Shown: positions 12,016 through 24,053 of the stretch, piece after piece
Position numbering within the stretch: position 1 is the stretch's first letter
How the letters are laid out: each line of letters opens with the position of its first letter
Source of the DNA: Aspergillus flavus
Lineage: Eukaryota > Ascomycota > Eurotiomycetes > Eurotiales > Aspergillaceae
Assembly (NCBI RefSeq): GCF_009017415.1
Contig: NC_092409.1
Span: 4,154,001 to 4,218,000 of the forward strand
Direction: 5' to 3'
DNA: 64,000 bases
Program-made: the position numbers and the translations under genes
The notes under the pieces: model-generated
What the model saw: only the letters and a program-made list of their open reading frames with translations
Told to the model about the DNA's origin: nothing
Database searches by the model: none

Positions 12016-14968
12016 CCTGGTTCGGCCTCTGCTCTGAGCTGAAAAAGTGTCCCAACCAAACCACCCAGGAAGCTATTGGATACTGAATATCAAGATGTGT
12101 GGCGTGATGTAAACCGACTCGAGACACCGTCGATGCGCAAAACCGAGCGCACGAGCTTTAGAGCCCAGAGTCGGAAGAAAATGCAAGGAAGGATGTAGTA
12201 TCCGGTGCCTGCCAGTACGACGCTAAGAATATCTGCGAAAGAACCGAGTTTTGAAAAGAGCGCAAAGAATTGAAATACGGAGATCCGAATGAGTGAAGGC
12301 CGCGTTGGCTGCAGAATGATAATGTCGGGGTTATCGAAAGAGCGACTAGCGGTTACAATGATGGCTCAGGCTTGCCCAAGCGTATAACCTCCGCAAATAG
12401 CAGAGGTCTAAATTCGTATGAACCAAGGAGCGGACGTCAGCTGCACCGAAGAGCTAACAATTTCAAGCGTAATGATATGGAAACAATTTCGAAATGCATG
12501 TAAACCTGTCAAGAAGAGTCAATCATATAAGCACTTAGCCACCAAGATCGCTAAAAATATGGACTCGATTGCGTTAAAGGAGAAGAGCAAATAACGAGAG
12601 AGTATCCGCAGGTCTCAGGATGATGCCGAGTCCATTTGACATCTGAGCTCGTACATACCTGTAAGGAAAGAACGAAGAGAAACGAAAAGCGAAAAGCAGG
12701 TGCAACTTTTTTTGTTTTTGGTCCGGATGTTGGGTGTTTCCTCCGGTTCTTGAGAGCTCCTCCAGCTCTAATCCATAATTGCCGAAAGAATCGAACTGGA
12801 AGTTTTGACGGGAAAATGGACGGACAAGAGACTCATCAACAATGGGTACCTCGAGAATCTGATCGCCAAAATTATTTCCGTTTCGCTTTTTCTCTGGTTG
12901 CGGGATCCACGTTGACACCGGACCCAGCCTTGTCTCTCGCTTGTTCCAAGCCGTTCCGTGGTAGTATGTCACCTCGCGCGGTCCGGTATTTCCACCATCC
13001 GATTCAATGGTTGTAGACTGCCCCCGAGGAAAGATTCCGTCCTCTACCGCCAAAGGATCAAGGGAAAAGAAGGGGAGATAGTGAAAGGAGGGGCGAGAAG
13101 GGCGGGAGAAGGCGAAGGAGGAGAAGGAAGGTGAGGGGAGAGAAAAGAAAAGACGATGTCAATGAGAGAGCAGAGCGGCAGAGAATCGATCAGGCCAGAC
13201 CTAAGAATAACAACAACAGGTTTGGCTGAGGTCAGGTCTTAGACTTGCAGCATCCACTAGTTAGTCGTTACAATACGGGAATTACATCCGCACTGACCTT
13301 TCTCGCATATAACCTTCACTTCAACTCCCGATAATATCAGTTACCTCGCTTGTTTGGAATAGGGATATCAACTTCTGAAAGATGATCCTTATGAATTTGC
13401 TGTATGTCGAAGGGATGAGCCAACCTGGAGATTGCCGTGGATATCGGTATCCTGCAGTACCTAAAATCGATTTGGTACTGTACAGGTGTTCCGGTACTCC
13501 AAACACAATACCGACTTGATGCGTATGCATTGCGTACCCGAAATGACGGCCTTTCCATTTCGGGGATCAAGCGATGCCATTTTTACCCTCAGTGAATCTC
13601 ATTGGCTTGAAGCGGAAAAGCCAAGCCTAAGTTTAATGAAACACTGATGGGAAAGTCTCACCTTCATTTTAACTAGCCTTACTTTAGTGGGTTACTAGCT
13701 TTGGTTTAATATATAATACCGTCTGTCACCCTCTCATTAAAATCTGAAGGTTCCCGAAGATCAACGGCTCATCTCCTTATCCACCACCGATCAAGCGCAT
13801 TGAAGGCCCTGAGAAGGGGCCTGGGTACAAGGCGAAAGAGGGGTTAGCAGTGAATACCCTTGCTACACAATTTGATGGATCGGCTTTTAAGTACAAAGCA
13901 CACCCTACTAGGTACACAAACTACCCATTCTTGAGTAACTAAAGTAGGTGGTGCTGTGCCTGTCTTTCGGGTAAGATACCTAGTACTACCACGCCCGTAA
14001 TGATACAACCGATACCAAATGAACGACCAGAATGTTCTAGCCAATATTGCATCGGTACGCCCCACGCGGCTTGGAATGTGTCACCTCAATTGGTCCCGCT
14101 AGCCTCTTTTCAGTCTAAACCCAGGATGATGGTGCATGATTCCATAGTACTTCAAAATGGCATGTCGAGTTCAAATTGATCATTATAGTACTCAACGACG
14201 AACATTAACGATCAAGAATAAAATACCGTGGCAGAGTCCGTACAACCTGATATGCATGTAATAATATCTCCTGGGAGTAAGGGGCCAGATTTACTAGTGT
14301 TTGGTCTCCGCCCCCAGTTCATCACATCTATCATGCTGCAAGGTACAGAGTTCCTGGGTGAGATTATAGTTCACTTTTTCAAATTGTGTGATCCCATAGT
14401 TACACACTCTAAGCCTGCGGTGCGACCCGGGGAATCCGTGAATTATTAACATTCTTCTATACGATGTCGAATTTATCTTCGTAAACGTAACCAATTCCGT
14501 CTCCGATCCACACTGCTATTTTTACATACCGCCGTGGCGTGTCCATCTCCCGTCTTGGAATGCCATCTCCGGAATGGAAATTTCGAAGAATGCAGGAGCC
14601 CCAGGCAAACCGTAGATTGATTAGCTCATTCAGTGTGCCCTAGCACTTGGACCGAACGGTAGGCTACCACAGGAGGAGGCAGAGCTATAGAAGTAGAGAA
14701 GAATTCTATATTGGACTCTCGTCCGGGGTCTGACGGAAATTCAAATGTCCTATCATAACTGTCCACGAGACACAGCTCATGGTTTTCTCGCTCTCCAGTT
14801 CGTGCCAGCTGCCAAGCTCTCTCTCTCTCCCCGACAACTTGGCGAGGATCCAACTCAGGAGAGCAACAGGAAATCCAATCAAAACAAGAGGGGTCAAAAC
14901 CACCCACGCAACGCTAGCCATACTATGAGGGGGTATTAAAAATGGGACAAACGTTTCGCAACCGGAAT
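12016..14968. other. Long intergenic region, no supported gene
   Basis: Nearly 3 kb. The first part is presumably the promoter and leader of the membrane-protein gene. A 159-codon frame at 12574-13053 (minus) starts with TTG and has no ATG upstream. A 71-codon frame at 14706-14921 (minus) starts with ATG and encodes a hydrophobic N-terminus. It lies 48 bases beyond the EB1 stop and has no splice or family support. From about 13.3 to 14.6 kb the DNA is lower in GC and carries only short frames. Confidence 0.5.
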
Positions 14969-16142
14969 TTAGAATGTCTCCAGTTCATCCGCAGCGCCCT
15001 CTTCAGCTGGGATCTCAAATCCTTCCTGTCCGATAGTTAGCCCTCCCGGTCCGTATTCATTTGAACGGGTGCGGAAGTCCTTCATACCTCTGTCGAGTAC
15101 AGAATGCCTTGAATGTGCTTCACCAACGAATCGTCATCCTTCTCCAACTCGGGGTCTGCCTCGATGGCACTTTGCAGCAACAGCTCAATGTCTCGGAGCT
15201 TAGCAAAATAGAAATCCCGCTCCTTCTCCAACCCGCCAATAGCTTCCTTCTGAGTCGCAATCTCTTGCTGCAATGCAGACACGTTAGGCCCGCTTGCTGC
15301 CGCGACTCGTGGACGAGCTACGGCACCGGTAGGCGTAGCTCCCCGCCGTGTGGCTCCAGCTGAGGCTGCGCCTGCGCGAGAACCAGCAGCAGCAGGAGGA
15401 GCACCCGAAGCCTTCCGACGAGCAACAGCATCGTAGTCACCACCAGGGAAGTGCTGGTCCCAATATTTCTTCGTCCACTGCAGGAATTCAAGGTTGTCCT
15501 GCATGCGGCATTTGGTAAGTTGTTGCACGGGAATTGGCTTGTCTACCTGGTGGCGAGCAAACACGTCTGTTGAAAGGCAGCGTTAACAGGGAGGATCTTT
15601 CCCCATTCAGACGAATCCACCCAGGAACGTACTTTGAAGGACCTTGAAATTTTGAAGGTAGCCATACTCGGCATTGACGTTGAATTTCACACGGGACATG
15701 GGGACATCCACTAGTAAGCAGGGAAGAAACTGTTAGTCCTATACAAAAGAGTTATTAGGGGTAAGATGGCACACTCACTAAAGATCGAGTCGAAGACTTG
15801 ACAGAGAGCCGCACTACACAAGGTCACACATCAGCTTGTTCTAGTTGTATTTGAACAAGATGCTAAGCCATATTCCACGCCATTTTGGTTCCGTATTTTG
15901 CAAGGAAGTCAAGTTCGTCGCCTGGATAGGGAAGCAGAATTATCAATAGCGTGAAAGCGAGTTGAACGTACCCCGTTCCGCACTGCTCAACCTTCGTAAG
16001 GTTTAGCTGCAACAGGTTGTTGAGCCATGCCAGAAGCTCTTGTCTATGCGTTTCACAAGGATTAGTCGCTGGCTTCCACGCATAAGGGGCTTCTTTCACA
16101 GAATGTTTTGAAAGGGGGTTCAACGAACCTAGATTCGCCCAT
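14969..16142 (-). CDS. bim1: Microtubule plus-end tracking protein EB1/Bim1
   Basis: Six exons read downward: 16142-16129, 16043-15972, 15813-15779, 15710-15633, 15566-15088 and 15025-14969; 244 aa. The N-terminal calponin-homology domain (about 1-130) includes QELLAWLNNLLQLNLTKVE, MSRVKFNVNAEYGYLQNF and LEFLQWTKKYWDQHFPGGDY. An Ala/Arg/Gly linker, the dimerising coiled coil of the EB-homology domain (VSALQQEIATQKEAIGGLEK onward) and an acidic tail ending in ELETF follow. EB1 proteins bind growing microtubule ends and recruit partners through the EB-homology domain and the acidic C-terminal tail. Here the last residue is Phe rather than Tyr. The exons are unusually small (14 and 35 nt for exons 1 and 3); the order and frame were checked because exon lengths sum to 735. 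Confidence 0.93.
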
Positions 16143-16825
16143 GGTGGGGTATACGGTCCAGGTTTTGAGTTCGGTTGGAATAGTGGGAGGAGCTCCTGGG
16201 AATACAATGAATTAGGGGAGCGTGAGATGGAGCGAAGAAGTCGTATAAATGGGCGTTTCCGCAGGCAAGTGAGAGTTTATTCTTGGTTAGAAAATTGAGG
16301 TCAAGTAAACGTTGAGAGGATTGTTTTGTTGCTGTCGACAAAACCCACGGGACCGCCATGACGCTAAGGGGGATCCTGACCAATCACAATGCCCCTTGCT
16401 CCTTTCCGTAGAAAAGTATCGATTCCTCAGGCAACTATTTGAAGGATACCTGCCCAAGTAGGCAGCTGTTGATTGACGGCATACCTAGAGATCACTATTG
16501 TAAGCCGATAAGTATGTCCTATATCACAGTGCGATGTCTACCATCCCAAGGCATTAAGTATTACTATTGCGAATGTTTTCACTCAGGAAGATCGACGTGA
16601 GAAAGCAAAGCAAAAATCTTTTAAAGTATCAACGCTCTATCGCTAGCCAATGTGTATCCCAAATAAATAATATCCAAAAAGGCGCAAAAAAAAGCGCAAA
16701 CAGTACAAAGCAAGTTGCCACAGGAGCAGAAGACCCTGAATGAGTACCCGTATAAACTCCCTGAAACCCGAACTTTTCCTGTGATGGAGCAGATAAAAAG
16801 CAACTATATGTCTAGGGCTGTCCGT
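16143..16825. other. Intergenic: EB1 promoter and F-box/WD40 gene terminator
   Basis: No gene supported. Both neighbours are on the minus strand, so this holds the 5' region of EB1 and the 3' UTR of the next gene. Confidence 0.6.
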
Positions 16826-18895
16826 CTATTCCTCTAACAATTCAATGCCATCTAGTCCATAGCCAAAGTCCATGATGACAGCTCGAGAATCCTGGCTTGT
16901 GGCCAGGATGCGTCGATAGTCCGACTTCACACTCAACATCCAGCTGGTGGTCCAGCCGGGTAGGTCAATTGACAACTCCCCAGTCTGCGCGTCAAAGACC
17001 TTAACGCTCATATCGTAACTTCCGCTGACGATCCGCTGTCCCGCACTGTCCAGGTGCAGAGACCGGACTAGCCCTTCGTGGCCTTTCAGCTCATTGACCA
17101 TATCACCAGTGTTTGCATCAAACTGATATATAACTTGATCGTTACCACCGGTGAGGATAGTCCTGGCATCTTCACTAAACTCAACGCATGCTAGTCCGCG
17201 ATCTTTACTGTGAAATTCTTTGACACAGTGGCCAGACGTGATGTTCCACAGTTTGGCGACGCCGTCTCCGCTCGCAGAGACAATTAAATCGCCACGTAGC
17301 TGAACTGCGTTGACAGGGCCCCGGTGGCCGACAAGCCTTTGACGGAGAGCTCCAGTCTGCCGATCCCAAACACAGATGGTAGTATCCTTCGAACAAGAAA
17401 CAATATAACGATCATCAAAGCACACATCTAGCACACCTGCCCGGTGGCCTTCCAGGCGGCGAATAGGCTGATAGTCATTCTGAATATCCCAAACAATGCA
17501 GGTATAGTCAGATGACCCCGTGACCATGATCTCGTCATCGAATTGAAGGCAGAGGATGGATGCACTATGGTATTCTGAAGCTTGTTCAACCGGGGTGGTA
17601 ATCCCAGCGGAGAGCGTCGGCGGGGGGCAGATTGTAAGAAAGGGTGGCTTCCCAGATGACTGCTGGGACATGTTATTGACAGGCCCAATACCGGCAATAT
17701 CTCCTGGAGGAGGTCCAATAATCTTGCGGCATGGCCAAGGATAATGAGCATCCCACACTCTGATGGTTCGATCACGAGATCCCGTAATGATTTTGTCCCT
17801 GTAGGCGGTTAGTTGATGACAATGATTTACTTGCAGAATGACATACTCATCAAATTGTGCACAATACACGCTGTCTTTGTGTCCGTGGAGATAAATAGCA
17901 GCAGCCTTGCCTTCCTTCCACCGCTGCTCCAGGGCGCGGCGGACAAGAAACATTCTCTTCCAGTCTTGGTCTGGGAGAGATTTTCCTAAACCGGCAGATC
18001 GCTTTTTCTTCGAGGCGCCGACAGGGCGACTATGTCCATAGGTGTGACGGAACACATGTCTCCAAATATGCCGGGAGGAGGCCTGCTCACTCCAAGCGTG
18101 AGAGACCGATTCACATTGCATAAGTGACTGGGGGTCGAGATAAGTAAAAATATGTGACATGACCTCTGGTGGTAGATGGGTTACCGGATCGAGGCGCAAA
18201 AAGGCCAGATCCGTGTCAGAGAGTTCGGAGCGGTCACGCAGATCGATACCAATGCCGCTCTCCGAATCTCTCGTCAGTCCCATGTCGGAGTACTTTGCAC
18301 CATCCCTCTCAATCCTGAACAGTTCGTTCTGGACTACAGCGGCCGCCCGAGCGGCCGCGCCTGCATAGATATCGTCTGGAAGAATGGGGGGCTCCGAGCC
18401 ATTGCCTGGAATCGGAGCACGGACAGGCGCAGTTGGTGCATAAAAGCCGTGCAGCCCCGATACGCTGTGATGCGAAAATCGGCGGTCGATATTGGTACCC
18501 TTGCACCATGAATGCCTATTTCTAGGGGTGAATTCCGGCTCATGGTTCAAGTCGCCCAGGTCATCTTGATGATGATGAGCCGAGTGCCTGGAAGACTTAT
18601 TCCGGATCGTGACCGATAAGCGGCGGCCTAAAGCGCGCAAGCCATCAACAGGATGGCGTAGACTGGAGAAGCTTCTCGCTTCTCGGCGCCTGGGAACTGG
18701 TTCAGGGAAATGATTCATTTCCTCCAACACCTGCCCCTCATCATCGGCTGCATCGACAGCGGACCCTCCACCCCATACGTCGTTTTCTAAACGGGTAGTC
18801 TGATGAGTCGACGAGGTAGCTGTGCGAGGTCGAGGTCTGAAGGAGAGGGAAGGACGTCGTCGGGAGGGAAGTGTTGCAGCCTCACGTGGTGACAT
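16826..18895 (-). CDS. F-box and WD40-repeat protein (probable SCF substrate receptor)
   Basis: Exons 18895-17847 and 17798-16826 encode 673 aa. A disordered, basic N-terminal region (about 1-220) precedes an F-box at about 227-275 (THLPPEVMSHIFTYLDPQSL), which should bind Skp1. At least six WD40 repeats run from about 320 to the end; examples are LEGHRAGVLDVCFDDRYIVS, GHRGPVNAVQLRGDLIVSAS and LKGHEGLVRSLHLDSAGQRI. This is the Fbw/Pof architecture of SCF ubiquitin-ligase receptors; the substrate is unknown. The ATG at 18895 (MSPREAATLP) is preferred to the in-frame ATG 90 bases upstream because the extra 30 residues resemble translated leader. The 48-nt intron (17846-17799) has a proper donor, branch site and acceptor, but it contains no in-frame stop and is a multiple of three. 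Confidence 0.88.
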   Translation of the reverse strand: MSPREAATLPSRRRPSLSFRPRPRTATSSTHQTTRLENDVWGGGSAVDAADDEGQVLEEMNHFPEPVPRRREARSFSSLRHPVDGLRALGRRLSVTIRNKSSRHSAHHHQDDLGDLNHEPEFTPRNRHSWCKGTNIDRRFSHHSVSGLHGFYAPTAPVRAPIPGNGSEPPILPDDIYAGAAARAAAVVQNELFRIERDGAKYSDMGLTRDSESGIGIDLRDRSELSDTDLAFLRLDPVTHLPPEVMSHIFTYLDPQSLMQCESVSHAWSEQASSRHIWRHVFRHTYGHSRPVGASKKKRSAGLGKSLPDQDWKRMFLVRRALEQRWKEGKAAAIYLHGHKDSVYCAQFDEYVILQVNHCHQLTAYRDKIITGSRDRTIRVWDAHYPWPCRKIIGPPPGDIAGIGPVNNMSQQSSGKPPFLTICPPPTLSAGITTPVEQASEYHSASILCLQFDDEIMVTGSSDYTCIVWDIQNDYQPIRRLEGHRAGVLDVCFDDRYIVSCSKDTTICVWDRQTGALRQRLVGHRGPVNAVQLRGDLIVSASGDGVAKLWNITSGHCVKEFHSKDRGLACVEFSEDARTILTGGNDQVIYQFDANTGDMVNELKGHEGLVRSLHLDSAGQRIVSGSYDMSVKVFDAQTGELSIDLPGWTTSWMLSVKSDYRRILATSQDSRAVIMDFGYGLDGIELLEE

Positions 18896-20711
18896 GGTGT
18901 CGCGAATCAAATATAGAGAGATAATGCAGGATAATCGGAGTTGCCGCAGATCGACTATATACTGACACAAGAGGGCCCCTTTCACCTACCCTGAGACACA
19001 ATTCCAGGGAACAGCAAGGGACAAATGTGAGAGCGTCGATGGAGTGTGCAGCGAAGTGTCCGTCTGTTCTCGAGCGGGAACCCGTAACAGACAAATTATG
19101 GGGAGGTTTGAATGATGTAGGCAAGGGAAACAAAAAAAAAATATAAGGTCCGCTTAAACAAGTAACTCCTGATAAGAAACACCGACCACCCAGAACAAAC
19201 AAAGAATGAGGGAAAGGACGTCTACCACAAAAAGAGGACAGGACAAAAGGGGTGCGAATCTAATACAAATCAATCTAAGGAATCCGAACACAAAGAGGAA
19301 AAAAGAAAAGAAAGAAAGGGAAAGCTGACAAGATGGAAAAAAAGAAACACCAGGAGAGGGAGAAAAAGGGAGAAAAGCTACTTATCAGCAGGGCGGTGAG
19401 ACGCCCCCAAAAGAAAAGAATTTGCCCCCCAGTCCGATGGGCTCCGGTGAGTGGTCGCGCATTTCCCACCAGAGGGCAAATTGATTGGGCGTCATTGGAG
19501 GCGAACCAGATTTAATTCATCCAAAGAAGAGAAGAGGAAAAGTTAATCAATGTCAATGTACCACACAAAGCCTTTGGAACTGCCTCTGCCCCTGGATTCC
19601 CACGCTGGTGGCGGAGGATTTTTAATGGGGAAAATAAAAAATAAAGATTCAAGAGAAAAGTTTCTTTTTTGCAAGAAAGAAAACCTCTCCATTTTTATTT
19701 TCTTCTTATTTTCTTTCGCTCTTTTTATATAAATAAATTTTTATATATTTTTAACCCTACCAATAGGTCAAAGTCAAAGTCAAAGTTAAATAGCAATGCC
19801 TTGCTTATACAACCAAAAAAGGGAAAATAATAAAGAGTTACTATTTCGGGGCACCAACTCATTCCGACAAGTCAGCCCAACTGACCCTGCTTGGGAACAA
19901 ATGCATTCATTATGCTGAATACATTCATAATTGTACTTAGTAAGTAAGCAATGTGTCAAGTCAATTGATAACAGAAACAGAACAATGTCCTGTCTCGGAT
20001 TGATTGCATTGAAACATTCCACGCTGGATAGTCTGTATATAAGGATATTAAAGATCGGCTCCATCACGAATCTAGGCCGGTGCAAGAAATCTGCCTCCCG
20101 CCCCCGTGGGGTTTTGCAAATCTCACGATGATCCACCCGTGTCGGTCTTGGGCACCTGCGCTTTGTCCGTGTGTGTGCTGTCAGTGTCAACCGATCATCG
20201 GAATTTTTCGTCGTCCCCGAGAATTCAGGCGTGAAAGAGTAGTCAACCTTAATCTCGAATAATTCTCCTTCCCCTTTAATACGGGCTCACATGTATATTT
20301 TAGTTATAATTCAGTTTCAGGTGCAAATACATAGGGAGGGATGTATATATCTTTGCGTGTTGACTTGATTGAGTAGATTTAAGTACATCTTCTTGCAATA
20401 TTTGGTAAGGATCATTGCGGAAAATACAGAAAATAAATAAATAAATAAACTTAAAAAGAAGAGATAACATAAATATAATTTTCCTCCACACGTAAGAAAG
20501 GGCCGAAAGAGAAGGCATGGCTGAGGACCGTTGAAGTACTAGTAAGGACCTTGAGGAATGATAATAATTACTTCTACCCCCACCTCCAAGTTATACACAG
20601 ACGACTGTTTTTCCCTGCTTCTTTTCCATTTTCGCCTTTAAATAAAAGTCATCAATTTTGGTATTCTTCTCTAGTAACCTTATTATCATACTTTACAACC
20701 TCCACCTCGGC
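18896..20711. other. Long 5' region of the F-box gene and terminator of the alcohol dehydrogenase gene
   Basis: About 1.8 kb without a gene. The F-box side is purine-rich on the plus strand (AAAGAAAGAAAGGG-type). Simple repeats include three copies of GTCAAA at about 19767-19786 and an AAAT tetranucleotide run at about 20431-20448. Confidence 0.55.
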
Positions 20712-22052
20712 TCAAGCAAACACTTTGTCGTACCCGGTCATCGTAAAACGATAATGAACATCTCCCTTCTTCATTCGGACCATGGCTTCCTTGAGTCCCT
20801 CCTCGCCAATCTGCAGCTCCTCGACCCATCCCCGTAGACCTTTGTCTGCTGCTAACTTGAGCATATCCAACATTTCCCGCCGGCTACCCAAGTGGCTAGC
20901 CCCAATCAAGACTCCGTTCGCGATCAGGTTCTGTGCCTTGATGACCTGACCATCTTCCTCGGGAAGTCCGACGCTAATCCAGCGACCATGGACGTCCATG
21001 AGAGACAAATACTTAGCCAGGTCAAAGCCCTGAGAAGAGCTAGCGCAGTTGATGATCAGATCAAACGAGCACAAGTGATCCTTCTCCCAACCTTCCTCCG
21101 CCGTAGCAATGTATCCATCCGCTCCCAACTTTCGTGCATCGGCCTCCTTGGCGCGAGACCGGGAAATAGCCCAAGTCTCTGCTCCAAGGGCTTTGGCAAA
21201 CATGATGCCAAAGTGACCGATTCCACCCAGTCCCACAATTCCCACTTTCTTGCCAGGCCCGGCGCCGTTACGCACCAGCGGTGAATATGCGGTCAGGCCG
21301 GCACATAGCATGGGGGCGACAAGGTTGGTTTCGAGTTGTTCGGGGATGGGAAATACCCAGTGTTCGTGAGTGCGCACATGCGACGAGTATCCACCTTGGC
21401 TAACGATGCCAGTCTCAGGCCACTCAGAGCCGTAGGTATCCATCATGAGGACGGGGCAGTAGGTCTCGTTGTCGTTCTTGCATTGCTTGCACTCACCGCA
21501 GGAGTATGACTGGGCGCCAACACCGACGCGCTGGCCTTCTTGGATCAATGTGACCTTGGGTCCGACGCGAATTGCTCTGCCGATGATTTCTACCGGAGGA
21601 AATCTCGTTAATATGCTTCACGATACTGAGAAGGGTAGCACTTACCATGACCCACGCAAAGAGGGAATTTCTGATCTCCCCATCCACCTAATATATATCA
21701 TACCTTGTCAGTTACTGCAAGATTCGTCGGAGGGAAGACTGCAGTGTGTGTTGACGGGAAACATACCGCTGATAGTGTGCAGATCACTTCCGCAGACACC
21801 ACAAGCCTCGATCTTGATATCAACGTCTATGATTATATCAGTGATATCATGTTAAGTACGTCAGGAATGCCCCCAACATACCATAGTCACCAAAGGGCTT
21901 CAACTTGAACTGCACGCGACGGGATCATTAGTCTTCGAGCGACAAAAGCCGAGGGGAAGGAAGAGTCTGGAACGTACGAATCGTCTGTTGAAGTTGGTAT
22001 AGGTATCAGGGCTGTCGACCTGGAAACCCTCAGCTTCCTCGGGATAAGGCAT
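20712..22052 (-). CDS. Zinc-dependent NADP(H) alcohol dehydrogenase, cinnamyl-alcohol/ADH6-7 type
   Basis: Five exons read downward: 22052-21978, 21909-21882, 21826-21767, 21687-21646 and 21589-20712; 360 aa, the normal length for this medium-chain dehydrogenase group. Catalytic zinc ligands are seen in EACGVCGSDLH and VGHE. The structural zinc site is the four-Cys block CGECKQCKNDNETYC, and the cofactor fold is VGIVGLGGIGHFGIMFAKAL. These enzymes reduce aromatic and aliphatic aldehydes (or oxidise the alcohols) with NADP(H) in the cytosol. Four of the five exons crowd into the first 410 bases, two of them only 28 and 42 nt, and the catalytic cysteine and GHE are recovered only when all are spliced in. 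Same strand as the aldolase gene upstream, but about 1 kb apart, so no shared transcript is suggested. Confidence 0.92.
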
Positions 22053-23045
22053 GTTGATGAATAATAGAGGTAATGGTTTGAAGAAAAGAACTGGCGATGT
22101 AAGGGCTGGGGTGGTCGGAGTAGGAATAATGAAGGGAAGAAGAAAAGGAAAAGCGACTCCCACCAGGGCGAAGCCGACCTTTATAATTTGATCGCCACGC
22201 CAACAAACTAACAGGGCTGCGGAGCCATGCAATTACGGCCGCGTGTTTGCAGTCACGGTGGGTATTCTCTCCTCCGAGCAGTTGGAAGGACTGGGCACTT
22301 GGTGACTCCATGAATCTGACTGCATTCCCAATTTCGATCTCATTCCCTACAACAGTTTAAGCGCCTAACATACGACTATCGTACAACTGATACTTGCGGG
22401 GTTGAAGCAAGAGGTCCTATACAGCTTTGTCTACGCTCGAGCGACCCCGCGCTATAAAGTTCGCTCCAAGCATTTCGATGTCTATGGATATTGATCTCTC
22501 AGATTGCGGCTGCAAGATACTATACACTATATTGAATTATACACAAGATGTGAATTATCCTTGAGAGCATGGAGCATGGTATAGTAATTTTTTTCTTGTC
22601 AGAGGGGTCTCTCTCTGTCTTTTTTCTTTTTTTTTTTTTTACCCCTACCCCTCATGAGTATCATAGAGTTCATCTGACAAACTCACCAAGAGCACCCATT
22701 AGATCCAATCCTGGTGTCACCTAAGCCCGCTAAAGTTTGTCCACCAGTGAGAGGCCAAATCGATGAAAAATGGCGTGGGGGCACTTCAGTGCCCCAAGGA
22801 AGAGGGTCCGGTAATCTGTCCGAAGCCTGTTCGGTACTTACTCTCCCGACTCAGGAACCGTGACGAAGCGCAATGTAATCTCCAGGACTGCTGTGTCGAG
22901 CTAACCCTAGACTTCTACAGAAATTTCTAACACGGATAGTTCGATGTAGGTTTTACTAACCACAGTCGAGCATTTTACTAAACAGATCTTCTAATAGACA
23001 AAAGTGTTTTTTAAATAGCAGAAAGGTGTGTACAGGAGAGGGTAT
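22053..23045. other. Intergenic: alcohol dehydrogenase promoter and aldolase terminator
   Basis: No gene supported. A T-rich tract (14 consecutive T at 22627-22640) lies in the middle. Nothing else stands out. Confidence 0.55.
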
Positions 23046-24053
23046 TTATGCAATATCAGGCAACGACCGCTCCACCTCCATAGCTTCTTTGATGTTATCA
23101 GCTACCTCTTGCGTCTTAGCCTCGCTCAGGCGTCCCAAAGGCCGGCGAGGATAGCCACCGTAACCATAATACGACTGAATGGCACCCTTGGTACCTGGGA
23201 TGGCAGTCTTCGTGAGTACCCAATCGGCAGCACTCAGCAGCTGCTGAGTTTCCATAGCCTCTGTAAAGCGACCAGCGCTCCAAAGGTTGAAAATCTGTAC
23301 ACACAAACGGGGAAGGACATTGGCACCACCAGCCAGAATGGCGGAACCACCAGAGGCCAAGGTCTGCAGAGAAAAGTCTGCAATGCCACCAAAGGCTACA
23401 TAAGGATGGTTCTCGACTTTCTTGGTCGAGACATTCTTGCGCTTAGGAGTCAGAGGCGATTCAGGGGTGATGGCATTGAGAGCGGTAGCGACACGAGTCA
23501 ATTTGCCTGTGTTGGCGCAGGTGAACTTAGTGCCCACGATGTTAGGGTGTTGTGAGATGCGGATGATCAGGTCCGAGTCCATGTCGATCCCAGACACAGC
23601 ACCGGGGTAGTTATACAGAATCAATGGCAGAGGAGAACCATCTGCCACTGCGGTAAAGTACTCATACAGGGTCTCGTCGTTGCCGACAGCGTAGCGGTAG
23701 TAGCTTGGAGGGACAATGAGAGCATACTCCGCACCGGCTTCGGCGGATTCTTTGCACAGATCAATTGTGCCGCGAATGCTCTGCTCGCTGGCTCCGGTGA
23801 TGACAGGTACGTTGGAGAAGCCAGCCTCCACGAGTGCAGATCGTGTCTCGCGAATGACGGTCTTGCGCTCCTCACGGGTCAGATGAACTGCTTCTCCGTT
23901 GGAGCCCATGGTGACCAGACCGACCAGACCGGCCTTGGCAAGACGGACAGCATGACGACGGATGGTAGGGGTGTCGAGGTCTTCAGTGTCAGGGTTGAAA
24001 AAGGTCATGGTAGGAGCGTAAACTCCGGGGCGAAGGGGGGTACGGGACGCCAT
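23046..24053 (-). CDS. DapA (dihydrodipicolinate synthase)-family class I aldolase
   Basis: A single exon of 335 aa, close to the family norm of 290-340. It is a (beta/alpha)8 barrel with the expected landmarks: GSNGEAVHLTREER (substrate carboxylate loop, normally GTTGE), PSYYRY, the catalytic Tyr in LILYNYPG and the Schiff-base Lys in NIVGTKFTCAN. Fungi make lysine by the aminoadipate route, so a true dihydrodipicolinate synthase is unlikely. Family members in fungi cleave 2-keto-3-deoxy sugar acids (such as the galacturonate-pathway aldolase GaaC) or 4-hydroxy-2-oxoglutarate. The insertion with SPLTPKRKNVSTKK before the last strands is not usual. It is divergent from a sugar-type oxidoreductase at 24992, which supports a catabolic role. 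Exact substrate unknown. Confidence 0.88.
   Translation of the reverse strand: MASRTPLRPGVYAPTMTFFNPDTEDLDTPTIRRHAVRLAKAGLVGLVTMGSNGEAVHLTREERKTVIRETRSALVEAGFSNVPVITGASEQSIRGTIDLCKESAEAGAEYALIVPPSYYRYAVGNDETLYEYFTAVADGSPLPLILYNYPGAVSGIDMDSDLIIRISQHPNIVGTKFTCANTGKLTRVATALNAITPESPLTPKRKNVSTKKVENHPYVAFGGIADFSLQTLASGGSAILAGGANVLPRLCVQIFNLWSAGRFTEAMETQQLLSAADWVLTKTAIPGTKGAIQSYYGYGGYPRRPLGRLSEAKTQEVADNIKEAMEVERSLPDIA

Noticed and set aside
12574..13053. A 159-codon minus-strand frame upstream of the membrane-protein gene
   Set aside because: Begins with TTG, no ATG upstream in frame, no splice link to the downstream gene and no recognisable domain.
14706..14921. A 71-codon frame with a hydrophobic N-terminus (MASVAWVVLTPLVLIGFP), 48 bases after EB1
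   Set aside because: It has an ATG but lies in the likely EB1 3' UTR on the same strand. No splice sites or family support; kept only as a note.
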